Notes: generated by a model from the letters alone, not told the origin. A DNA stretch of 64,000 nt from Burkholderia territorii (GCF_902833055.1 NZ_CADFEJ010000004.1:1-64000); one strand, 5' to 3'; shown: positions 8,577-17,766, counted from the stretch's first letter. Translations and numbers: made by a program.

Positions 8577-9038
8577 TCAGCGTAGCGCGGGCTTGCCCTT
8601 GCAGTGCCCGCACAGGCCGTTCAGCTCGACGACCTGGTGATGGACTTCGAACCCGTGCGCGGGCGCGCTCGCGGACAGCTGTTTCGCGAGGTCGCTGCCG
8701 GGAATCTCGACGGTCTCGCCGCACGCGTCGCAGATCAGGAACTGGCCTTCGTGCGGCACGCCGATCTCGCAGCACGCGAAGAACGCGTTCTTCGATTCGA
8801 TCCGGTGGATGAAGCCGTGCTCGACGAGAAAATCCAGCGCGCGATAGACGGTCGTCGGCGGCACGCGGCCGCGCTGCGGTTCCAGCTCGGCGAGCAGGTC
8901 GTACGCGCCGATCGGGCGCTGCGCGGCCAGCACGCGTTCGTAGACCTGGCGGCGCAGCGGCGTCCACGCGAGCCCGTGCTCGGCGGCGAATGCGTCGGCC
9001 CGGGACAGCCGGGCATCGATGGGCGATGAAGTGGCCAT
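8577..9038 (-). CDS. zur: Zinc uptake regulator, Fur family
   Basis: A 153-residue Fur-superfamily repressor. The winged helix occupies residues 1-85 (RVPPTTVYRALDFLVEHGFIHRI is the recognition region). CDAC at 103-106 and CGHC at 143-146 form the structural Cys4 zinc site, and HH at 133-134 lies in the dimerisation domain. Fusion to the znu genes as first gene of the operon, with 49 bases to znuA, makes zinc the sensed metal rather than iron. The intergenic region just upstream holds two tandem GAT-N10-ATC boxes, which suggests autoregulation together with the transporter. Confidence 0.93.
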   Translation of the reverse strand: MATSSPIDARLSRADAFAAEHGLAWTPLRRQVYERVLAAQRPIGAYDLLAELEPQRGRVPPTTVYRALDFLVEHGFIHRIESKNAFFACCEIGVPHEGQFLICDACGETVEIPGSDLAKQLSASAPAHGFEVHHQVVELNGLCGHCKGKPALR

Positions 9039-9050
9039 GGCGTGAAGCAG

Positions 9051-9086
9051 GCGATGTAACGAAGTATCGCGATGATATAACGTATC
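9051..9086. promoter_or_regulatory. Two tandem GAT-N10-ATC boxes upstream of zur (candidate Zur operator)
   Basis: Two adjacent 18-base units, at 9051-9068 and 9069-9086, both begin GCGATG and end GTATC. Each contains a 16-bp dyad GAT-N10-ATC (9053-9068 and 9071-9086), and the second has an AT-rich core (GATATAAC) typical of Zur boxes. They lie 12-48 bases before the zur ATG, where a repressor would block transcription. The DNA arrangement is seen; assignment to Zur is inferred from position. Confidence 0.6.
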
Positions 9087-9250
9087 TTTCCGGCGTGCAG
9101 CGCGAATTCGTCCCGCGCACCGGCTCCGTCCCCTTCATCGCCGTTTTCAGCCGCGCCGCACCCGGCGCGCCGCCCTTTGCCGGGCGTGGTTCTCCGCCCG
9201 ATGCCGGGCGTCGCCGTTGCGCAGTGCATCATCGAAAGCCGCCGTGCCGC

Positions 9251-9305
9251 CTTGACACCGTGAATCGCGTATCCGATCATTCGACCAACAACAGAGCAAT
9301 TGATC
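9251..9305 (+). promoter_or_regulatory. Promoter and operator of the polyol uptake operon
   Basis: TTGACA at 9251-9256 and GATCAT at 9274-9279 are spaced by 17 bases. Overlapping the -10 is an inverted repeat with 13-base arms CGATCATTCGACC (9273-9285) and GAGCAATTGATCG (9293-9305) and a 7-base centre. The same arms, spacing and position relative to -35/-10 occur in front of the dehydrogenase-xylulokinase-regulator operon at 21984-22038, marking a shared operator, probably for the SorC-family regulator at 17.9 kb. Confidence 0.75.
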
Positions 9306-9366
9306 GGTCAGCGAGCGTTCGCTCACCTCGCGACCTTCGTACAGCAGAACGAACCGGAGACAACCA

Positions 9367-10143
9367 GTGAGACTGGAAGACAAGGTCGCGATCCTGACGG
9401 GCGCGGCAAGCGGCATCGGCGAAGCGGTCGCGCAGCGCTATCTGGACGAAGGCGCGCGCTGCGTGCTGGTCGACGTGAAGCCCGCGGGCGGGTCGCTCGC
9501 CCGGCTGATCGAGGCGAACCCGGGCCGCGCCGTGGCCGTCACCGCCGACGTCACGCGCGGCGACGACATCGAGCGCATCGTCGCGACCGCCGTCGAGCGC
9601 TTCGGCGGCGTCGACATCCTGTTCAACAACGCGGCGCTGTTCGACATGCGCCCGCTCCTCGACGAATCCTGGGACGTGTTCGACCGGCTGTTCGCGGTCA
9701 ACGTGAAAGGCTTGTTCTTCCTGATGCAGGCCGTCGCGCAGCGGATGGTCGAGCAGGGACGCGGCGGCAAGATCGTCAACATGTCGTCGCAGGCCGGGCG
9801 GCGCGGCGAGGCGCTCGTTTCGCACTACTGCGCGACCAAGGCCGCGGTGATCAGCTACACGCAATCGGCCGCGCTCGCACTCGCGCCGCACCGGATCAAC
9901 GTGAACGGCATCGCGCCGGGCGTGGTCGACACGCCGATGTGGGAGCAGGTCGATGCGCTGTTCGCGCGCTACGAGAACCGGCCGCTCGGCGAGAAGAAGC
10001 GGCTCGTGGGCGAAGCCGTGCCGCTCGGCCGGATGGGCGTGCCGGGCGACCTGACGGGCGCCGCGCTGTTTCTCGCGTCGGCCGATGCCGATTACATCAC
10101 CGCCCAGACGCTGAACGTCGACGGCGGCAACTGGATGAGCTGA
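9367..10143 (+). CDS. SDR polyol dehydrogenase (sorbitol/L-iditol or galactitol 2-dehydrogenase type)
   Basis: A 258-residue classical short-chain dehydrogenase that oxidises a hexitol to a ketohexose with NAD. TGAASGIG at 11-18 binds the cofactor, NNAA at 87-90 is the structural motif, and Ser140/141, Tyr154 and Lys158 (YCATK) form the active site. The C-terminus (GGNWMS) is like Rhodobacter SmoS-type sorbitol dehydrogenases. The start is GTG, placed 8-9 bases after GGAG. It is the first gene of an operon with a sugar kinase, a GatZ homologue and a polyol ABC transporter. Sorbitol to fructose or galactitol to tagatose are both plausible; the following tagatose-type genes favour the latter. 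Confidence 0.85.
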   Translation: MRLEDKVAILTGAASGIGEAVAQRYLDEGARCVLVDVKPAGGSLARLIEANPGRAVAVTADVTRGDDIERIVATAVERFGGVDILFNNAALFDMRPLLDESWDVFDRLFAVNVKGLFFLMQAVAQRMVEQGRGGKIVNMSSQAGRRGEALVSHYCATKAAVISYTQSAALALAPHRINVNGIAPGVVDTPMWEQVDALFARYENRPLGEKKRLVGEAVPLGRMGVPGDLTGAALFLASADADYITAQTLNVDGGNWMS

Positions 10144-10209
10144 CATGGCGCCGCTCGCACCCGCAACCCGGGCGCGCGCGCCGCGCGCGGCCGCCGCACG
10201 AGGGCACGC

Positions 10210-11169
10210 ATGATGGCCGAGATCGTCGTCGCCGGCGAACTGCTGGCGGAATTCGTCGCCGCCGAGCGCGGGCAGGGCTTCGATGCGCCGGGGCTGTTCG
10301 CGGGTCCGTTTCCGAGCGGTGCGCCGGCGATCTTCGCCGACCAGGCCGCGCGGCTCGGCGCGCGCGTCGCGTATGCGGGGTGCGTGGGCCGCGATGCGTT
10401 CGGCGACGCGATCGTCGCGCGGCTCGAGCGCGACGGCGTCGACGTCACGCGCATTCGCCGCGTCGCGCGTCCGACCGGCACCGCGTTCGTCGCCTATCGC
10501 GACGACGGCTCGCGCAGCTTCGTGTTCAGCCTGTCGACCAGCGCGGCCGCGTGCGTCGACGCATCCGACGTCGACACCGCGATGTTCGACGGCTGCCGCT
10601 ACTTCCACGTGATGGGCTCGTCGCTGACGAGCGAATCGGCGATCGCGGCGGTCCAGCGCGGCGTGATCGAGGCGGCGCGCGTCGGCGCGAAGGTGTCGTT
10701 CGACCCGAACGTGCGGCCCGAGATGCTGAGCTTCCGGCCGATGCGCGCGGCGCTCGACACGATGCTCGCCGCTTGCCACCTGTTTCTGCCGAGCGAGGCC
10801 GACCTGCCGTTCTTCTGCGGGCCGCAGCCGGCCGAGCGCGCGATCGCGGGGTTGCTCGCCACGCATCCGCTGCTCGAGCGCGTCGTGCTCAAGCGCGGCG
10901 CGGCCGGCAGCGCCGCGTTCGATCGTGCGAGCCGGGTGGACGCACCGGCCTGGCCGGTCGACGAACTCGATCCGACCGGCGCCGGCGACTGCTTCGGCGG
11001 CACGCTGGTCGCGGGCCTCGTCGCCGGCCTGCCGATCGATGTCGCGCTGCGCCGCGCGAACGCGGCCGGTGCGATCGCGGTCACGCGGCGCGGCCCGATG
11101 GAGGGCAACAGCAGCGCGGCCGAAATCGACCGCTTCCTGACCGAACGAGGTATCGCATGTCCGGCCTGA
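10210..11169 (+). CDS. PfkB/ribokinase family sugar kinase (tagatose kinase-like)
   Basis: A 319-residue ATP-dependent carbohydrate kinase. The ribokinase C-terminal signature DPTGAGDCF is at 254-262 with the catalytic base Asp260. The N-terminal block FPSGAPAIFADQAARLGARVAYAG is the substrate-binding region, and the VSFDPNVRPEM segment is typical. Companions suggest the substrate is a ketohexose, probably D-tagatose or D-fructose. Either of two adjacent ATGs (10210 or 10213) could be used after GAGGGC. It overlaps the GatZ-like gene by 13 bases, indicating coupled translation. Confidence 0.82.
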   Translation: MMAEIVVAGELLAEFVAAERGQGFDAPGLFAGPFPSGAPAIFADQAARLGARVAYAGCVGRDAFGDAIVARLERDGVDVTRIRRVARPTGTAFVAYRDDGSRSFVFSLSTSAAACVDASDVDTAMFDGCRYFHVMGSSLTSESAIAAVQRGVIEAARVGAKVSFDPNVRPEMLSFRPMRAALDTMLAACHLFLPSEADLPFFCGPQPAERAIAGLLATHPLLERVVLKRGAAGSAAFDRASRVDAPAWPVDELDPTGAGDCFGGTLVAGLVAGLPIDVALRRANAAGAIAVTRRGPMEGNSSAAEIDRFLTERGIACPA

Positions 11170-12521
11170 CGCCCGTCGCCGAGCGCCCGCGCAACGCGCA
11201 CGCCGGCACCGTGCTGCGAATGATCTTCGACGCGAACCGCGCGGACGCGCAGCGCGGCATCTATTCGATCTGCAGCGCGCACCGGCTCGTGCTGGAGGCC
11301 GCGTGCGAGGCCGCGCGTGCGGACGGCTCGCCGCTCCTGATCGAGGCGACCTGCAACCAGGTGAATCACCTCGGCGGCTACACGGGCATGACGCCCGCCG
11401 ATTTCCGGCGCGACGTCGATGCGATCGCGCAGCGCTGCGGTCTCGCGCCGTCGGCGCTCGTGCTCGGCGGCGACCATCTGGGCCCGAACCCGTGGCGGCA
11501 CCGTCGCGCGGCCGATGCGATGCGCGAAGCGGTCGCAATGGTCGCCGCGTACGTCGAAGCCGGGTTCGAAAAGATCCACCTCGACGCCAGCATGGCATGC
11601 GCGGACGATCCGGAGCGGCTCGACGACCCGACGATCGCCGCGCGCGCGGCCGAGCTGTGCCGCGCGGCCGAGGACGCGGCGGCGCGCGCAGGCGTTGCCC
11701 CCGTCTACGTGATCGGCACCGAGGTGCCCACGCCGGGCGGCGAAGTGGCCGGTGACACGGGCGGCGACACGGGTAGCGACGCGATCGCGCGGATCGCGGT
11801 CACGCGCAGCGACAGCATCGCCGCGACGCTGGACGCGCATCGCAGCGCCTTCACGGCGGCCGGGCTCGACGACGCATGGACACGCGTGGTCGCGATCGTC
11901 GCGCAGCCGGGCGTCGATTTCGACGATCGCCACGTGCTCGACTACGACAGCGCGAAGGCCGCGTCGCTCGGTGCGAGCATCCTGCGCACGCCGGGCCTCG
12001 TGTTCGAAGCGCATTCGACCGACTACCAGACCGAAGGCGCGCTCGCCGCGCTCGTGCGCGATCATTTCGCGGTGCTGAAGGTCGGGCCCGCGCTGACCTT
12101 CGCGCTGCGCGAGGCGCTGTTCGCGCTCACTTTCATCGAGGACGCGCTGATCGACGACGCCGCGCAGCGCTCGCGGTTGCGCGACGTCGTCGACGCCGCG
12201 ATGCGCGCGCAACCCGAGCACTGGGCGCCGTATTACCGCGGCGACGAGGCCGCGCAGCGGCTCGCGCGCCAGTTCAGCTACAGCGACCGGATCCGCTACT
12301 ACTGGCTGCAGCCGGCCGTCGCGGCGGCGGTCGAGCAGCTGTTCGACAACCTCGCGCGGCAGCCGGTGCCCGAGACGCTCGTCGCGCAGTGGCTGCCGGA
12401 CGTGTACGCGGCGTGCCGCGCGGGCGGCCTCGCGAGAGAGCCGCGCGCATGGGTGCGCCACCGGATACGCGACGTGATCGCGCACTACGCGCGCGCGTGC
12501 GGGATGCAGCGGCCGGCGTGA
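11157..12521 (+). CDS. GatZ/KbaZ-like D-tagatose-1,6-bisphosphate aldolase accessory subunit
   Basis: A 454-residue TIM-barrel-type protein of the GatZ/KbaZ family. Family segments include RGIYSICSAHRLVLEAA, LIEATCNQVNHLGGYTGM, LGGDHLGPNPW, EKIHLDASM and YVIGTEVPTPGG. In enterobacteria GatZ is described as a non-catalytic subunit stabilising the class II aldolase GatY, but no GatY/KbaY gene is present here. Work on Agrobacterium galactitol/altritol pathways assigned, as I recall it, a tagatose-6-phosphate kinase role to a GatZ homologue, which would fit this operon. The ATG was chosen for the family start MSGLTPVAER; it lies inside the end of the kinase gene. A 103-base spacer with tandem repeats follows. 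Confidence 0.85.
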   Translation: MSGLTPVAERPRNAHAGTVLRMIFDANRADAQRGIYSICSAHRLVLEAACEAARADGSPLLIEATCNQVNHLGGYTGMTPADFRRDVDAIAQRCGLAPSALVLGGDHLGPNPWRHRRAADAMREAVAMVAAYVEAGFEKIHLDASMACADDPERLDDPTIAARAAELCRAAEDAAARAGVAPVYVIGTEVPTPGGEVAGDTGGDTGSDAIARIAVTRSDSIAATLDAHRSAFTAAGLDDAWTRVVAIVAQPGVDFDDRHVLDYDSAKAASLGASILRTPGLVFEAHSTDYQTEGALAALVRDHFAVLKVGPALTFALREALFALTFIEDALIDDAAQRSRLRDVVDAAMRAQPEHWAPYYRGDEAAQRLARQFSYSDRIRYYWLQPAVAAAVEQLFDNLARQPVPETLVAQWLPDVYAACRAGGLAREPRAWVRHRIRDVIAHYARACGMQRPA

Positions 12522-12540
12522 CGGGCCGCGAACGAAGCGA

Positions 12541-12589
12541 GGCAACACGAAACACGCAATTCGCAATACCCAATACGCAGTACGCAACA
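12541..12589. repeat. Seven tandem 7-bp units (consensus CGCAATA) between the gatZ-like and binding-protein genes
   Basis: The spacer reads as seven consecutive heptamers: GGCAACA, CGAAACA, CGCAATT, CGCAATA, CCCAATA, CGCAGTA, CGCAACA. The middle five are close matches and the first two degenerate. It sits 35 bases before the start codon of the binding-protein gene and is markedly lower in GC than its surroundings. Confidence 0.8.
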
Positions 12590-12624
12590 TCGCCGACAGT
12601 TCGAACAATCACAGGAGACATGCC

Positions 12625-13950
12625 ATGCAACGAAAGATGCTCGATGCCGCCGTACGCTGCTTCGCCACGGCCGCGCTCGCGACGGCCGCGTGCGCGGCGT
12701 CCGCCGGCACGCTGACGATCGCGACGCTGAACAACCCGGACATGATCGAGTTGAAGAAGCTGTCGCCGGCGTTCGAGAAGGCGAACCCGGACATCAAGCT
12801 GAACTGGGTGATCCTCGAGGAAAACGTGCTGCGCCAGCGCGCGACGACCGACATCACGACCGGCAGCGGCCAGTTCGACGTGATGGCGATCGGCACGTAC
12901 GAGACGCCGCAGTGGGGCAAGCGCGGCTGGCTCGCGCCGATGACGGGCCTGCCCGCCGACTACGACCTGAACGACATCGTGAAGACCGCGCGCGACAGCC
13001 TGTCGTACAACGGCCAGCTGTACGCGCTGCCGTTCTACGTCGAAAGCTCGATGACGTTCTACCGCAAGGACCTGTTCGCGGCGAAAGGGCTGAAGATGCC
13101 CGACCAGCCGACCTACGACCAGATCGCCGAATTCGCGGACAAGCTCACCGACAAGGCGAAGGGCACCTATGGCATCTGCCTGCGCGGCAAGGCGGGGTGG
13201 GGCGAGAACATGGCGTACGTGTCGACGGTCGTGAACACGTTCGGCGGGCGCTGGTTCGACGAGAACTGGAACGCGCAGCTGACGTCGCCGGAATGGAAGA
13301 AGGCGATCGGCTTCTACGTGAACCTGCTGAAGAAGGACGGCCCGCCCGGAGCGAGCTCGAACGGCTTCAACGAGAACCTGACGCTGACCGCGTCGGGCAA
13401 GTGCGCGATGTGGATCGATGCGACCGTCGCGGCCGGGATGCTCTACAACAAGCAGCAGTCGCAGGTCGCCGACAAGATCGGCTTCGCGGCCGCGCCGGTC
13501 GCCGTCACGCCGAAGGGTTCGCACTGGCTGTGGGCGTGGGCGCTGGCCGTGCCGAAGACGTCGAAGCAGCAGGACGCCGCGCGCAAGTTCATCGCGTGGG
13601 CGACGTCGAAGCAGTACATCGAGATGGTCGGCAAGGACGAGGGCTGGGCGTCGGTGCCGCCGGGCACGCGCGCATCGACTTACCAGCGCCCCGAGTACAA
13701 GGCCGCCGCGCCGTTCTCCGACTTCGTGCTGAAGGCGATCGAGACGGCCGACCCGAACGACCCGTCGCTGAAGAAGGTGCCGTACACGGGCGTGCAGTAC
13801 GTCGGGATTCCTGAATTCCAGTCGTTCGGCACGGTGGTCGGGCAGGCGATCGCGGGCGCGGTGGCCGGCCAGATGACGGTCGACCAGGCGCTCGCCGCCG
13901 GGCAGGCCGCCGCCGACCGCGCGGTGCGTCAGGCCGGCTACAGGAAGTAA
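12625..13950 (+). CDS. Polyol ABC transporter, periplasmic substrate-binding protein
   Basis: A 441-residue family 1 extracellular solute-binding protein for a sugar alcohol (sorbitol/mannitol/galactitol type, SmoE/MtlE-like). A cleavable signal peptide ends near CAASAG at residue 27. The mature protein begins GTLTIATLNNPDMIELKKL, and blocks such as FDVMAIGTYETPQWGKRGWL and SLSYNGQLYALPFYVESSM are typical of polyol-binding members. The start ATG is 6 bases after AGGAGA. It is followed by the two permeases and, further on, the ATPase. A hairpin straight after the stop may stabilise this part of the message so that the binding protein is made in excess. Confidence 0.9.
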   Translation: MQRKMLDAAVRCFATAALATAACAASAGTLTIATLNNPDMIELKKLSPAFEKANPDIKLNWVILEENVLRQRATTDITTGSGQFDVMAIGTYETPQWGKRGWLAPMTGLPADYDLNDIVKTARDSLSYNGQLYALPFYVESSMTFYRKDLFAAKGLKMPDQPTYDQIAEFADKLTDKAKGTYGICLRGKAGWGENMAYVSTVVNTFGGRWFDENWNAQLTSPEWKKAIGFYVNLLKKDGPPGASSNGFNENLTLTASGKCAMWIDATVAAGMLYNKQQSQVADKIGFAAAPVAVTPKGSHWLWAWALAVPKTSKQQDAARKFIAWATSKQYIEMVGKDEGWASVPPGTRASTYQRPEYKAAAPFSDFVLKAIETADPNDPSLKKVPYTGVQYVGIPEFQSFGTVVGQAIAGAVAGQMTVDQALAAGQAAADRAVRQAGYRK

Positions 13951-13974
13951 CGCGGGGAGTCACGCGGCCCGCGT

Positions 13975-13995
13975 CGTGCCGTCGCGCGCGGCACG
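13975..13995 (+). other. Intercistronic hairpin after the binding-protein gene
   Basis: CGTGCCG and CGGCACG form a perfect 7-bp stem with a 7-base loop, 24 bases after the binding-protein stop. No T-run follows. In ABC operons such a hairpin often protects the upstream message from 3' decay; that role is inferred here. Confidence 0.5.
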
Positions 13996-14060
13996 GGCCG
14001 AAGAAGCAGCAAGGCGGGCCGGCCGTTTTCGCCCGCGCGTCAACCGGAGGAACTCCGATC

Positions 14061-15008
14061 ATGCGTCATTTACGTCTTCCCCTGAGCCACGCGCCGTCCG
14101 TCGGCGACGCGTCGTCGCCGCCGGGCGCGCCGCGCCGCGCGCGCGGCGGCGCGAGCTGGCTCGTGTCGCCGTCCGTCGCGGTGCTGCTGCTGTGGATGTC
14201 GATTCCGCTCGCGATGACGATCTGGTATTCGTTCTCGCGCTACAACCTGCTGAATCCGGACGTGAAGGGCTTTGCCGGGTTCGACAACTACCGCTTCCTC
14301 GCGACCGATCCGTCGTTCCTGCCCGCGATCGGGCACACGCTCGTGCTGATCGGCGCGGTGCTCGCGATCACCGTGGTCGGCGGCGTGCTGATGGCCGTGC
14401 TGTTCGACCGCAAGTTCTACGGGCAGGGCGTGGCGCGCCTGCTCGTGATCGCGCCGTTCTTCGTGATGCCGACGGTCGCCGCGCTGATCTGGAAGAACAT
14501 GATCCTGCATCCGGTGTACGGGCTCGTCGCGAACGCGATGCGCGCGCTCGGGATGACGCCGATCGACTGGTTCGCCGACTACCCGCTGACCGCCGTGATC
14601 ATCATCGTCGCGTGGCAGTGGCTGCCGTTCGCATTCCTGATCCTGTTTACCGCGATCCAGTCGCTCGACCAGGAGCAGAAGGAAGCCGCGCGCATCGACG
14701 GTGCGGGCCCGATCGCGATGTTCTTCTACATCACGCTGCCGCACCTGAAGCGCGCGATCGCCGTGGTCGTGATGATGGAGACGATCTTCCTGCTGTCGAT
14801 CTTCGCGGAGATCTACACGACGACGGGCGGCGGCCCCGGCAACGCGACGACCAACCTGTCGTACCTGATCTACGCGCTCGGTCTGCAGCAGTTCGACGTC
14901 GGCCTCGCATCCGCGGGCGGGATCATCGCCGTCGTGGTCGCGAACGTCGTGTCGTTCTTCCTGGTGCGGATGCTCGCGCGCAACCTGAAGGGGGAGTACG
15001 AGAAATGA
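14061..15008 (+). CDS. Polyol ABC transporter permease, MalF-type
   Basis: A 315-residue inner-membrane permease (binding-protein-dependent transport, SmoF/MtlF-like). After a cytoplasmic Pro/Arg-rich head of about 30 residues there are six hydrophobic segments. The ATPase-docking EAA loop is visible as EAARIDGAGPIAMFFYITLP around residue 215. GGAGG lies about 11 bases before the ATG. The stop overlaps the start of the next permease (ATGA), giving translational coupling and equal amounts of the two subunits. Confidence 0.93.
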   Translation: MRHLRLPLSHAPSVGDASSPPGAPRRARGGASWLVSPSVAVLLLWMSIPLAMTIWYSFSRYNLLNPDVKGFAGFDNYRFLATDPSFLPAIGHTLVLIGAVLAITVVGGVLMAVLFDRKFYGQGVARLLVIAPFFVMPTVAALIWKNMILHPVYGLVANAMRALGMTPIDWFADYPLTAVIIIVAWQWLPFAFLILFTAIQSLDQEQKEAARIDGAGPIAMFFYITLPHLKRAIAVVVMMETIFLLSIFAEIYTTTGGGPGNATTNLSYLIYALGLQQFDVGLASAGGIIAVVVANVVSFFLVRMLARNLKGEYEK

Positions 15009-15856
15009 GCGACCTGACTTTCGAAGGGCGGCGCGCCTCGGCTCCGCTCGACCTCGTGCGGCGTGCGCTGCCGGGCGCGCTCGCGTGGCTTCTCGCGCTG
15101 CTGCTGTTCTTCCCGATCTTCTGGATGGCGATCACCGCGTTCAAGACCGAGCAGCAGGCGTACGCGTCGACGCTGTTCTTCATGCCGACGCTCGACAGCT
15201 TCCGCGAGGTGTTCGCGCGCAGCAACTACTTCGCGTTCGCGTGGAACTCGGTGCTGATCTCGGCCGGCGTCACGGTGATCTCGCTGTTGCTCGCGGTGCC
15301 GGCGGCCTATGCGATGGCGTTTTTCCCGAACCACCGCACGCAGAAAGTGCTGCTGTGGATGCTGTCGACGAAGATGATGCCGTCGGTCGGCGTGCTCGTG
15401 CCGATCTACCTGTTGTGGAAGAACGCGGGGCTGCTCGACACCGTGTCGGGCCTCGTGATCGTGTACACGCTGATCAACCTGCCGATCGCGGTGTGGATGA
15501 CCTTCACCTACTTCAACGAAATCCCGAAGGACATCCTCGAGGCCGGGCGCATCGACGGCGCGTCGACGTGGCAGGAGATCGTCTACCTGCTGATGCCGAT
15601 GGCGCTGCCGGGGCTCGCGTCCACCGCGCTGCTGCTCGTGATCCTGTCGTGGAACGAGGCGTTCTGGAGCATCAATCTGTCGAGCTCGAACGCCGCGCCG
15701 CTGACCGTGTTCATCGCGTCGTACTCGAGCCCTGAGGGCCTGTTCTGGGCGAAGCTGTCCGCCGCTTCGCTGCTCGCGGTCGCGCCGATCCTGATCGTCG
15801 GCTGGCTGTCGCAGAAGCAGCTGGTGCGCGGGCTCACGTTCGGGGCGGTTAAATGA
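15005..15856 (+). CDS. Polyol ABC transporter permease, MalG-type
   Basis: A 283-residue inner-membrane permease, second subunit of the polyol importer (SmoG/MtlG-like). Six hydrophobic segments are visible, and the EAA loop is EAGRIDGASTWQEIVYLLMP near residue 180. LLWMLSTKMMPSVGVLVPIYLL is a characteristic family segment. Both ends use 4-base ATGA overlaps: with the first permease upstream and with the HAD gene downstream, so the three genes are tightly coupled. Confidence 0.93.
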   Translation: MSDLTFEGRRASAPLDLVRRALPGALAWLLALLLFFPIFWMAITAFKTEQQAYASTLFFMPTLDSFREVFARSNYFAFAWNSVLISAGVTVISLLLAVPAAYAMAFFPNHRTQKVLLWMLSTKMMPSVGVLVPIYLLWKNAGLLDTVSGLVIVYTLINLPIAVWMTFTYFNEIPKDILEAGRIDGASTWQEIVYLLMPMALPGLASTALLLVILSWNEAFWSINLSSSNAAPLTVFIASYSSPEGLFWAKLSAASLLAVAPILIVGWLSQKQLVRGLTFGAVK

Positions 15857-16596
15857 GCGCGGCCAGCAAAGGCGCGGCCGGCAAAGGCGCGGCCGGCAAT
15901 GGCCCGTTCGGTCACGGGACGAACGTGCTGATCTGCGATTGCGACGGCGTGCTGATCGACAGCGAGGCCGTTGCCGCCGACGTGATCGTGCGCGAGCTGG
16001 ACGCGCGCTGGCCGGGCGTCGACGCGCGCCCGGCGGTGATGCCGCTGCTCGGGCTGCGCATCGAGCGCGTGCTGGCCGGCGCGAGCGAGGCGGTCGGCCG
16101 CACGCTGAGCGCCGACGACGTCAACGCGATCCGCCGCGCGGTCGAGGCGGCGGCCGTGAACGCGCCGATGGTCGACGGCATCGACACGGCACTCGCCGCG
16201 ATCGGCATGACGACCGCATGCGCGAGCAACAGCTACCGCGCATACGTCGAGGCGGCGCTCGCGCGCACCGGTCTCGCGCGCTTCTTCGGCGACCGGCTGT
16301 TCTGCGCGGACGCCGTCGCGAGGCCGAAGCCGGCACCCGACGTGTATCTCGCGGCCGCCCGCGCGCTCGGCGCGGTGCCCGCGCAATGCCTCGTCGTCGA
16401 GGACAGCGTGACCGGCATCACCGCGGCTGCCGCGGCCGGCATGACCGTGCTCGGCTTCGTCGGCGGCGGGCATGCGTCGGCCGCGCAGATCGACGCGCTG
16501 CGCGGGATCGGCGCGCGTCACGTATTCGACGACATGCACGAGCTGCCCGGCTACGTCGCGCGCTGGCAGGCGACCGGCGCCGTGCTGCCGAACTAG
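15853..16596 (+). CDS. HAD-superfamily hydrolase in the polyol operon
   Basis: A 247-residue HAD subfamily IA phosphatase or phosphoglucomutase-like enzyme. Motif I DCDGVLIDSE has both nucleophile and acid/base aspartates, motif II is the ASNS region, motif III the Lys of RPKPAPD, and motif IV VVEDS. The first 20 residues are a low-complexity extension with KGAAG repeated twice, encoded by a tandem 15-base repeat. The ATG overlaps the permease stop, so a role in polyol or sugar-phosphate metabolism is likely: for example, removing phosphate from a toxic or dead-end hexitol phosphate. The exact substrate cannot be read from sequence. Confidence 0.82.
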   Translation: MSAASKGAAGKGAAGNGPFGHGTNVLICDCDGVLIDSEAVAADVIVRELDARWPGVDARPAVMPLLGLRIERVLAGASEAVGRTLSADDVNAIRRAVEAAAVNAPMVDGIDTALAAIGMTTACASNSYRAYVEAALARTGLARFFGDRLFCADAVARPKPAPDVYLAAARALGAVPAQCLVVEDSVTGITAAAAAGMTVLGFVGGGHASAAQIDALRGIGARHVFDDMHELPGYVARWQATGAVLPN

Positions 16597-16611
16597 CAAC
16601 CACGAACGATC

Positions 16612-16632
16612 GCGCCGCGTCGCACGCGGCGC
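16612..16632 (+). other. Hairpin between the HAD and ATPase genes
   Basis: GCGCCGCGT and ACGCGGCGC make a perfect 9-bp stem with a 3-base loop, in the 60-base spacer. No T-run follows, so it is more likely an RNA stability or pausing element than a terminator. Confidence 0.4.
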
Positions 16633-16656
16633 ATCACGAACGAACGGAGACAGATC

Positions 16657-17766
<1,110 letters not shown>

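Noticed and set aside
9300..11156. Long plus-strand open frame leading into the GatZ-like gene, suggesting a giant fusion protein
   Set aside because: The upstream part overlaps the dehydrogenase and kinase genes in the wrong frame; family homology starts at the ATG at 11157.
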